Assembly: GCA_000436255.1 (NCBI GenBank)
Contig: HF990823.1
Coordinates: 60,925-67,432, forward strand
Reading direction: 5' to 3'
Length of the DNA stretch: 6,508 nt
From: Clostridium sp. CAG:1193
Lineage (GTDB): Bacteria > Bacillota_I > Bacilli_A > RF39 > UBA660
Below, piece after piece: positions 1-5,544 of this stretch (position 1 is the stretch's first letter; each line of letters opens with the position of its first letter). The notes beneath the pieces are model-generated. The model worked only from the letters and a program-made list of their open reading frames with translations. It searched no databases and was not told where the DNA came from. The position numbers were made by a program, and so were the translations under genes.

Positions 1-174
1 ATTACATGGATTACAGTTTACACATTTACCTGTTTTGGTCATCGGGCAAAACCTATTTTCAGCTTTTTTACCTTTATCTAATAGTAATACCTTTAAATTT
101 TTATTTTTAGTTATTAATTCATACGCTGCAAACAAACCTGCAGGACCCGCACCTATAATAATTACATCATACAT
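1..174 (-). CDS. FAD-dependent dehydrogenase, COG2509-like (N-terminal 58 codons, cut by window edge)
   Basis: The first 58 residues of a flavoprotein oxidoreductase are visible; the rest lies beyond the left edge. Residues 1-13 read MYDVIIIGAGPAG, a Rossmann beta strand followed by the GxGxxG dinucleotide-binding loop that holds the ADP part of FAD. A second beta strand at about 28-33 (KVLLLD) ends in the acidic residue expected to bind the ribose. Residues 42-58 carry four cysteines (C43, C51, C54, C57) in a CPM...GKCVNCNPCN pattern, which I recognise from the uncharacterised FAD-dependent dehydrogenases of COG2509. The substrate of that family is not established, so none is given. The start is chosen by GGAGGG seven bases upstream and by the beta strand beginning directly after Met1. 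A promoter candidate lies close upstream, so the gene is probably transcribed on its own. The Rossmann flavoprotein call is firm; the family assignment is likely. Confidence 0.85.
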   Translation of the reverse strand, partial: MYDVIIIGAGPAGLFAAYELITKNKNLKVLLLDKGKKAENRFCPMTKTGKCVNCNPCN

Positions 175-181
175 ACTTATA

Positions 182-187
182 CCCTCC
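182..187 (-). promoter_or_regulatory. Ribosome binding site of the FAD dehydrogenase gene
   Basis: On the minus strand GGAGGG lies seven bases before the ATG at 174. This is a near-perfect match to the anti-Shine-Dalgarno complement and fixes the start codon. Confidence 0.8.
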
Positions 188-193
188 ATAATA

Positions 194-221
194 ATTATAC
201 ATTATTTTTAATTATTAACAA
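194..221 (-). promoter_or_regulatory. Promoter candidate for the FAD dehydrogenase gene
   Basis: The minus strand shows a perfect TATAAT -10 box at 199-194 and TTGTTA (4 of 6 to TTGACA) at 221-216, separated by 16 bases. Transcription would begin near 187-189, leaving a leader of only about 15 bases that just contains the ribosome binding site. Such boxes occur by chance in AT-rich DNA, but the position directly before the ribosome binding site makes this one plausible. Confidence 0.45.
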
Positions 222-224
222 ACT

Positions 225-248
225 AAAACATCCAAAAATGGATGTTTT
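225..248. terminator. Hairpin, possible weak terminator, same stem as the one at 1282-1306
   Basis: A perfect 10-base-pair inverted repeat: AAAACATCCA at 225-234 pairs with TGGATGTTTT at 239-248 around an AAAA loop. On the minus strand the stem is followed by AGTTTG, so its only U run is the last four bases of the stem. On the plus strand the run is TTTTT and then A. Either way the U tail is weak. It lies between the end of the DUF421 gene and the promoter of the FAD dehydrogenase, which suits a terminator for the former, 277 bases after its stop codon. The arms are identical to those of the stronger hairpin at 1282-1306. Confidence 0.5.
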
Positions 249-249
249 T

Positions 250-525
250 ATAAAACTTATATTAGGAAAAATATCTATTTTGATATGTATAAATAATTAC
301 TACCTCTACTTTAATATATGGATAAATTTTATTATGATATATACTATTATCTATTTAATATATATTGCTATAGTTAAATATGTTGCAAATGTTGTCCATA
401 CTATAAAAATACTATACTAAGTAGATATAAAGGAGTTTATTTAAGATTTAATACTGCTTCCTGTTAATAAAGATATACCACACCTATAATAAGAGGTATT
501 AATATGCTAATAAACTTTATTGATT
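250..525. other. Intergenic stretch with no recognisable gene
   Basis: This AT-rich stretch lies downstream of the DUF421 stop codon. No reading frame on either strand has a credible start, ribosome binding site and amino-acid composition. The one longer frame, at 238-420 on the plus strand, begins inside the hairpin and encodes an Ile/Tyr-rich composition typical of random AT-rich DNA. An AAAGGAG at 429-435 on the plus strand is not followed by a start codon and reading frame. A short ACCT/AGGT inverted repeat at 482-497 (8-base loop) is too weak to call. No tRNA, riboswitch or mobile-element end was seen. Confidence 0.5.
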
Positions 526-1245
526 TTATTCTAAAACATTTTGAGTCTTCTCATCATAGTTTCTTTCATAAAATAAAACTTTATTATTTATATCAACTGT
601 ACATAATAATATATTATCTAAATCTTTACCATGAACTTTTAATTCTTTATTTAACCATTTTTCATCTTTATTAATATTTTCTAAATTTTTATACATTATT
701 TTCCCATCTATTATTACATTAGCACATAATCCTTTTTTATTTCCTTTTATCTTCATATCTTTTAAAGTAACAGGAGCATTCTCACTACGTGGTAATATGC
801 TTAATTCTCCATTTGCTTCAACAATAGCATATTCAATCTCAGAAATATCAAAGTATCCATTAACTCTACATTGTTCAAGCATATCATTTATATCATATCT
901 AACCTTATTAAAGTTTTTTTCAATTAATTTACCATGTTCAATTAATATAGTTGGAGTACCCATAAAAAATCTACGTAATTTAATACTTTTCATAGTAGCA
1001 ATAGATACTAAATATGCGATTAAGCCAAACAATAATACAGCAAGTATTCCATATAATTCTTCACTCTCTAAATTAATAGTCATTTCAGCAGCAAAATTAC
1101 CAATAGATATACCTATTACATAATCAAATAAACTAAGTTGTGAAACTTGTTTTTTACCAATTAATTTAGTTACTAAAAACAAAGTAATTAAAGATATTAC
1201 AGCTCTTAATATAACATTTAATAATTCACTATAATTAATATTCAT
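526..1245 (-). CDS. DUF421 / YetF-family membrane protein
   Basis: A 239-residue membrane protein of the DUF421 (YetF) family. Three hydrophobic helices lie near residues 8-28, 38-56 and 62-84. They are joined by the family's conserved GKKQVSQLSLFDYVIGISIG stretch (30-49), in which the Leu-Ser-Leu-Phe-Asp-Tyr-Val core is diagnostic. The soluble part (about 92-239) contains GTPTILIEHGKL (96-107), RYDINDMLEQCRVNGYFD (116-133) and a LPRSE segment (151-155), all typical of the YetF C-terminal domain, followed by a second alpha/beta half. Known of the family: an integral membrane protein with a cytoplasmic C-terminal domain; relatives occur in spore-forming Bacilli and on a spore-resistance mobile operon, but the molecular activity is not settled. 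The frame stays open to an ATG at 1278, but I use the ATG at 1245 because AGGTGAT lies just before it, while the upstream ATG overlaps the U tail of the preceding terminator. Length is normal and the gene is complete. Confidence 0.9.
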   Translation of the reverse strand: MNINYSELLNVILRAVISLITLFLVTKLIGKKQVSQLSLFDYVIGISIGNFAAEMTINLESEELYGILAVLLFGLIAYLVSIATMKSIKLRRFFMGTPTILIEHGKLIEKNFNKVRYDINDMLEQCRVNGYFDISEIEYAIVEANGELSILPRSENAPVTLKDMKIKGNKKGLCANVIIDGKIMYKNLENINKDEKWLNKELKVHGKDLDNILLCTVDINNKVLFYERNYDEKTQNVLE

Positions 1246-1248
1246 TTT

Positions 1249-1255
1249 ATCACCT
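1249..1255 (-). promoter_or_regulatory. Ribosome binding site deciding the DUF421 start
   Basis: AGGTGAT on the minus strand matches seven consecutive bases of the anti-Shine-Dalgarno complement (AAAGGAGGTGATCC). It precedes the ATG at 1245 by three bases, which is equivalent to normal spacing because the match lies at the 3' end of that complement. The alternative ATG at 1278 has no such site. Confidence 0.7.
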
Positions 1256-1278
1256 ATATTTAGTATGGTATAAAACAT

Positions 1279-1306
1279 AAAAAAACATCCATTTTTTGGA
1301 TGTTTT
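1279..1306 (-). terminator. Intrinsic terminator of the giant surface-protein gene
   Basis: On the minus strand a 10-base-pair stem (AAAACATCCA at 1306-1297, TGGATGTTTT at 1291-1282) encloses an AAAAA loop and runs into seven T residues (1285-1279). It begins six bases after the stop codon at 1313, the classic position. In the opposite direction the stem is followed by ATATTTTT, so it may also work weakly on the plus strand. Because it separates the surface-protein gene from the DUF421 gene, the latter probably depends on read-through or on a promoter I could not identify in the 35 bases between. Confidence 0.8.
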
Positions 1307-1312
1307 ATATTT

Positions 1313-4300
1313 TTAACTTGATATCTTAGTACATGTTACTATTGTAGAAGCAGTATTAACTGGTGTACAACTTGTTAGTCCAGATTCTTTTTTAGGAGCA
1401 CTCCATTTAATACATCTTGATGAATCTTTCTTAACCGAACAGCCATTTTTAGATACAGTATATCCGAAAACTGTAGGACAAATAGCTGTACTGCCATCTT
1501 TATCTCCTCCTATACAAGGTCTAGTAGTAGTTTGCACAACTGTTTTGTTACATCTACATGTTCCATTTGATACTGCACAATTGCCACCCGTATAACCACT
1601 AGGACATACACATGTTTTTTTATTACATTTACCATCTTTTGATGCTACTGTACTATTCGAATATGTGCATTGACCTGTTGGAATTCCGGCATATGCAACA
1701 CATGTTTTTGTAGTTTTAGTATATGTTACAGTTGCATTTTTAACACATTTTGCACCCTCAACATGATATCCACTCTTACATGTTCCACATACATTTGTTG
1801 CTTTACAATATGCACAATTTGCTACATTACATGTTATATCTTTTTCACACACACCATTATTGAAATGATATCCATTTTTACACTCTGAACATTTGCCGTT
1901 TACACTACATTTTGCACAATTTGCTACATTACAAGTTGAATTTGTACAAGTTGATGACAATTTTGGTTGGTAATTATATCCTGGTGTTCCACCTCTACAT
2001 GACATATTGCATTCTGTTTCAGTCTTTTGACCTAAACTATATACACTACATTTTTGGTTATCAGCACACCAACATGTCTTTTTCTCAACATTTAATACAC
2101 ATTTTCCATTATTATCTACTTTATATCCTGTATTACATTCTGTACATACTCCTGCACTAGTACAAGTTTTACAATTTTCAGGACATACTACTGGTGGAGT
2201 ATAACCTCCGCCACCTCCTAATGGAACTTTAGCTTCTGCTTTTATCTTACATGTTGCTTTAGCATTTCCTATTTTTGCAGTTATTGTTACTTCTTCTGTT
2301 CCTTTAACTGTTATTTTTCCATTACTATCTATTACTGCTACACTAGCATTACTTGATGCCCATGTTACTGTTTTATCATCTACATCTGCTGGTATTGGCA
2401 CTGCTGTTAATGTTATTGTATCTCCTACTGTTATTTTAACTGTTGAACAGCTTGCAGCTTCTGCTAATGAAGTGTTACCATTCTTAATTGTTACTCCTGT
2501 TGCTTCTTTCTTGCCTGGTGCTACTTCTATATTTGTTTCTGCTGAGTTATCACTCTTATTTCCTGCTTTGTCTACTGCCCATACTTTTATATTATGTTTT
2601 ACGTTTGCTTGTGTTGTATTTGATGGCGCTGTTATTGTTTTTGTCATTTCTTCTTTATCTTCGCCATTATCTATTTTATATATTAACTTACCAAATCCAC
2701 TAGATCTAGGTGATGATGCACTTGTTGGATCTGTAAAGTCTGCATTAATTTTTACTACTGCTGTTTTGTCACCCTCTACTTTTAATGATGGTGTATTTGG
2801 TTTTGTTGTATCCATATTTGCATATGCAGGATTTAAGGTCCATTCACCTTTATTTCCGGCTTTATCTACTGCTCTTACGAATACGAATAGTGATGGTCTA
2901 TTTGGTTCAGTATTTTCTTTTACAGTTAATGAACCAGTCGCCTCATTATAAGTTGTTATTTCATCAGCTTTTTTAGCTTTAACATCATCATATGTATATT
3001 CGAAATGATCAAGTCCAGAACCATTGTCTGTTGCATTATATGTTAATGTTAATGATTGAGCACTATGCCAATCTTCTTTTCCATCTTTCCATGTATGAGT
3101 AAATGCTACTTTTGGTCCTGTTAAATCCATATATAATTTAACTGGATCTGACCATGGACCTCTTGTTCCAGCAGTTGTTACTGCTCTTATACATACTGAA
3201 TTCTTTCCTTCAATAGTCCATCTTAGCACTCCACCAGTTGAACTTGTCTTAGCAACAGTTCCGCCTACAGTATTACAATCAGCTGACCATTCAAAGTTAG
3301 CTATTTCTGTATTTTTTGCTGGTGTTGATGTAAATGTTACATCGATTTGAGTTATAGTTCCTCCAACCCATTTTTCATTTATATTATATGGGCTTGATGG
3401 ATTAGCACTATTACCTGTTATTATTACTTTACTTGGAGCAGATGTATCTATAGTACTAGTTCCTTCTACTACTGTTACAGTTATCTTCTTTTCAGTAGGT
3501 GCTGTATCACCCTTACTTGCTATAACTGTTACTTCATAAGTACCTAAAATACATGCTATTCTATCTTTATCTGACTTAATAGATACTATTGATCCTTCAC
3601 TGAATTTTATTCCAGCTTTTAATAAATCAGCTTCTGTTAAATCACAATTTGAATCTCTTCTTGTAATTGTTATTTTATCTGGTCCACTAATAGTAGCACC
3701 ATCTTCATATATAGTTACAATTATTGTTTTAGATTGTCTTACTGAACCATTAGCATGAGTTGCTGTATATGTTACTCTATATTTTCCAACACTATTCCAA
3801 TCAATTGCTGAAACATATTTTTTAGTTCCGTAATCTTCTATAGTTCTTGTAACTGTTACTGGTACACCATTTTCATTTACTGCTGATGGTGATGATATTA
3901 AACTATCACTACCTTTGCCAACTAATACGTTAATGTTTGATTTTGAACTAGTAAATCTTACACTTGGTGTTCCCGTTACGTTTTCTTTTACAGTAACTGT
4001 TCTTACAGCTGTAGCAAGTGCTCCTGCTGAATCTGTTACTCTATAATGAACTTTATAAACTCCTGCAACATTTACATTTACTGCTGAAGCATCAGTTATT
4101 ATACTTGAAGTAATATCTCCATCTTCTTTATCGTATGCTGTTGCACCTAAATCTATATATTCAGTTCCTTTTGTTATTGTAACTGAGTTTTTACCAATTA
4201 ATGTAATTACTGGTACTGTATTAGCAAGTGTATTAGTTGAATTTCCACCGGTATTTTGACCACTATTATTATCTTTTGGACATTCAGTTGTTACTATTAC

Positions 4301-5392
4301 AGCTCTATATGCGATTGCTTTATTTCCAGATGAATCTTCTACTGTATATTTAACTCTAAATGCACCCATTAGATTACCTGTTATTTTATTTTCAACAGCT
4401 ATTCTGTTAGTTATATCTCCATCAACATTATCTGTTGCTATAGCACCTGGTTCTACATATTGAGTACCTTTAACCATACAATATGGGTTACTTCCTTTTA
4501 AAGATATCATTGGTGTTACACCATCAAGAATACTTCCTAGAGTTATTTCTATATCACCATATTCTTCATATATTACTTTTCTTGTTTTAGTAGTTGCATT
4601 CCCAGCACTATCACTTACTGAATAAGTAATTGTGTATTCTCCTGCTTTTGAGCTATCTACATTACCGCTTCTTACTACTTTATCAGTAATATCACCATCG
4701 TAATCATCTGTTGCAGTATATCCTGGATCAGAGAATTCTGTTCCTACTGGTAATGTAATTTCAGCATCTCCATTTAATCTTAATTCAGGAGGTGTTACAT
4801 CTTTAGAGTTATCAACAAGTTCACAGCCAATTGTTCCACCTGAATATACAGTTAAACGAACACTGCTATCCATTGAGAAGTACTTGCTTTCATTACTCTT
4901 TTTAAATAGTCCTCCATCATAATATGGGTTTGCTATTCTGGCTTCTATAAGATTTGCATCAGCTAATCTCTGTAACTTAATTGTTGCAGATGTACCTTCT
5001 GCATTCTTATCTAGTAAAGTAGGATTTTTATCAATATATTTCTCTGCCGCTTCACATATTCTATTCTTAGTTGATTCATATTTTTTATCCTTATCATTAC
5101 CACTTCCACCTGTACAGAATTTTAATAATAAAAGTATGATTATTAATAATATTAATATTACCAATAATATTTTCCACCACATTCCTTTATTATTACTATT
5201 CTTCTCTTCATATGATGTATCATTATAACTATCAGAATAATTTGAATTATTATAATATGCATCATTACTATAATAATCATTTTGGCTTTGATTCATCATT
5301 TGAGGATTATTATCAAAACCTTGATTATTGTTATTATAACCATTATTGTAATCGTTATAATTGTTTCCAGTTTGATTATTTTGATTATTCAT
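1313..5392 (-). CDS. Giant membrane-anchored surface protein: Asn-rich tail, Ig-like stalk (DUF5011, BIG_2), Cys-rich EGF/furin-like tip
   Basis: A complete 1359-residue protein, probably a cell-surface adhesin or receptor (inference). Residues 1-70 are low-complexity and hydrophilic, with 25 Asn, 10 Tyr and 6 Gln. A single helix at 72-91 should act as an uncleaved signal anchor: LKFC at its end is not a lipobox and no clear signal-peptidase site follows. Residues 100-195 form a membrane-proximal domain with C113 and C190. Three clear DUF5011-type Ig repeats follow (about 199-275, 290-367, 392-470), each with a D-x-x-D-G-D-I-T motif and a VxDSAGN-like end strand. Divergent Ig/FN3-like domains fill about 475-957; two contain AVDKAGNK. 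A BIG_2 domain (963-1054, WASSNASVAVIDSNGKIT) leads to a Gly/Pro linker (1058-1067). The tip (1070-1359) has 38 Cys, with three six-Cys modules and an EGF-like CxCPSGYxGxxC at 1261-1272. There is no LPXTG motif. The positive-inside rule is ambiguous here, but Ig and disulfide domains imply the C-terminus is outside. The start is set by AAAGGAG seven bases upstream. Confidence 0.9.
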   Translation of the reverse strand: MNNQNNQTGNNYNDYNNGYNNNNQGFDNNPQMMNQSQNDYYSNDAYYNNSNYSDSYNDTSYEEKNSNNKGMWWKILLVILILLIIILLLLKFCTGGSGNDKDKKYESTKNRICEAAEKYIDKNPTLLDKNAEGTSATIKLQRLADANLIEARIANPYYDGGLFKKSNESKYFSMDSSVRLTVYSGGTIGCELVDNSKDVTPPELRLNGDAEITLPVGTEFSDPGYTATDDYDGDITDKVVRSGNVDSSKAGEYTITYSVSDSAGNATTKTRKVIYEEYGDIEITLGSILDGVTPMISLKGSNPYCMVKGTQYVEPGAIATDNVDGDITNRIAVENKITGNLMGAFRVKYTVEDSSGNKAIAYRAVIVTTECPKDNNSGQNTGGNSTNTLANTVPVITLIGKNSVTITKGTEYIDLGATAYDKEDGDITSSIITDASAVNVNVAGVYKVHYRVTDSAGALATAVRTVTVKENVTGTPSVRFTSSKSNINVLVGKGSDSLISSPSAVNENGVPVTVTRTIEDYGTKKYVSAIDWNSVGKYRVTYTATHANGSVRQSKTIIVTIYEDGATISGPDKITITRRDSNCDLTEADLLKAGIKFSEGSIVSIKSDKDRIACILGTYEVTVIASKGDTAPTEKKITVTVVEGTSTIDTSAPSKVIITGNSANPSSPYNINEKWVGGTITQIDVTFTSTPAKNTEIANFEWSADCNTVGGTVAKTSSTGGVLRWTIEGKNSVCIRAVTTAGTRGPWSDPVKLYMDLTGPKVAFTHTWKDGKEDWHSAQSLTLTYNATDNGSGLDHFEYTYDDVKAKKADEITTYNEATGSLTVKENTEPNRPSLFVFVRAVDKAGNKGEWTLNPAYANMDTTKPNTPSLKVEGDKTAVVKINADFTDPTSASSPRSSGFGKLIYKIDNGEDKEEMTKTITAPSNTTQANVKHNIKVWAVDKAGNKSDNSAETNIEVAPGKKEATGVTIKNGNTSLAEAASCSTVKITVGDTITLTAVPIPADVDDKTVTWASSNASVAVIDSNGKITVKGTEEVTITAKIGNAKATCKIKAEAKVPLGGGGGYTPPVVCPENCKTCTSAGVCTECNTGYKVDNNGKCVLNVEKKTCWCADNQKCSVYSLGQKTETECNMSCRGGTPGYNYQPKLSSTCTNSTCNVANCAKCSVNGKCSECKNGYHFNNGVCEKDITCNVANCAYCKATNVCGTCKSGYHVEGAKCVKNATVTYTKTTKTCVAYAGIPTGQCTYSNSTVASKDGKCNKKTCVCPSGYTGGNCAVSNGTCRCNKTVVQTTTRPCIGGDKDGSTAICPTVFGYTVSKNGCSVKKDSSRCIKWSAPKKESGLTSCTPVNTASTIVTCTKISS
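1739..1933 (-). repeat. Tandem 34-codon cysteine-rich module within the surface-protein gene
   Basis: Two adjacent modules (residues 1154-1184 and 1188-1218) share the pattern C-x4-C-x2-C-x5-C-x2-C-x10-C, both start with CNVANCA, and both carry a C-x-NGYH or C-x-SGYH turn. At DNA level a perfect 21-base direct repeat lies at 1913-1933 and 1811-1831, exactly 102 bases (34 codons) apart, pointing to a recent duplication or ongoing homogenisation. A third, more distant copy (residues 1070-1100, bases 2093-2185) has C-x3-C-x2-C-x5-C-x2-C-x11-C. The spacing resembles the furin-like/growth-factor-receptor cysteine repeats of eukaryotes; that is a resemblance in pattern only. Confidence 0.8.
3983..4804 (-). 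repeat. Three DUF5011-type Ig-like repeats encoded in the surface-protein gene
   Basis: Residues 197-470 contain three copies of a roughly 80-90-residue unit. Each has a Pro-x-(I/L)-x-L-x-G opening strand, a G-T-E/Q-(F/Y) segment, an A-T-D/Y-D...DGDIT calcium-site-like loop, and a closing Y-x-V-x-D-S-(A/S)-G strand. The DNA copies have diverged, so this is a protein-level repeat. The units are separated by linkers of about 15-25 residues, the second of which is Asn/Gly/Thr-rich (372-391). Confidence 0.85.
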
Positions 5393-5399
5393 ATAATCA

Positions 5400-5406
5400 C
5401 TCCTTT
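5400..5406 (-). promoter_or_regulatory. Ribosome binding site of the surface-protein gene
   Basis: AAAGGAG on the minus strand lies seven bases upstream of the ATG at 5392, a near-optimal site consistent with efficient translation of this very long gene. Confidence 0.8.
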
Positions 5407-5427
5407 ACTCTTACCTTTATATACACA

Positions 5428-5456
5428 ATTCTATCATTTTGTAAATACATTTTCAA
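5428..5456 (-). promoter_or_regulatory. Strong promoter candidate for the surface-protein gene
   Basis: On the minus strand TTGAAA (5456-5451, 5 of 6 to consensus) and TAGAAT (5433-5428, 5 of 6) are separated by exactly 17 bases. The -10 box is preceded by TGA, giving an extended TGn motif. Transcription would start near 5421 with a leader of about 30 bases containing the ribosome binding site. An alternative pair (TTTACA and TATAAA, 18-base spacer) overlaps it slightly downstream. A-rich and T-rich tracts just upstream could act as an UP element. Confidence 0.65.
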
Positions 5457-5465
5457 GTACTTTAC

Positions 5466-5487
5466 ATATATTTTTTAAAAAATATAT
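5466..5487. repeat. 22-base perfect AT palindrome upstream of the surface-protein promoter
   Basis: Two 11-base arms (ATATATTTTTT and AAAAAATATAT) form a perfect palindrome with no spacer, centred 20 bases upstream of the -35 box at 5456. It could be an UP element, a DNA-bending site or an operator. With only A and T it could also be chance, since the region is very AT-rich. Confidence 0.5.
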
Positions 5488-5512
5488 TTCTACATTTTTT
5501 TATATTGAAATT

Positions 5513-5544
5513 AAAAAAATATTGCTAAACTTTTAACAATATTT
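5513..5544 (-). terminator. Intrinsic terminator overlapping the 3' end of the ZIP gene
   Basis: On the minus strand AAATATTG-TTAA (5544-5533) pairs with TTAG-CAATATTT (5528-5517), with one G-U pair and a four-base loop. Seven T residues (5519-5513) follow, the first three of them within the stem. The TAG stop codon at 5527-5525 lies inside the descending arm, so the last codons of the gene form the ascending arm. It ends about 57 bases before the surface-protein -35 box and so insulates that gene. Confidence 0.7.

Noticed and set aside
238..420. Plus-strand 60-codon frame
   Set aside because: It starts inside the hairpin, has no ribosome binding site and has the Ile/Tyr/Asn-heavy composition expected of random AT-rich DNA.
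797..1123. Plus-strand 108-codon frame opposite the DUF421 gene
   Set aside because: Antisense to a clear family protein with conserved motifs; no ribosome binding site.
1246..1278. Eleven-residue N-terminal extension of the DUF421 protein
   Set aside because: Its ATG abuts the U tail of the upstream terminator and lacks a ribosome binding site, while the ATG at 1245 has AGGTGAT.
1811..1933. CRISPR-like direct repeat
   Set aside because: Only two copies at exact codon spacing inside an open frame; it is a coding repeat.
1670..2160. Cys- and His/Tyr-rich plus-strand frames
   Set aside because: They are opposite-strand readings of the Cys-rich modules (TGT/ACA codons read in reverse), without start signals of their own.
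2472..2951. Plus-strand 159-codon frame
   Set aside because: It is the antisense shadow of the surface-protein gene, caused by its Thr/Val/Ala codon bias; no ribosome binding site and no recognisable domain.
5115..5118. Possible lipoprotein cysteine (C93, LKFC) after the membrane helix
   Set aside because: The -3 to -1 residues L-K-F do not fit a lipobox, and 70 hydrophilic residues precede the helix, unlike a lipoprotein signal peptide.
5212..5536. Tyr/Asn- and Ile-rich plus-strand frames
   Set aside because: Shadows of the Asn/Tyr-rich tail and the promoter region of the surface-protein gene.
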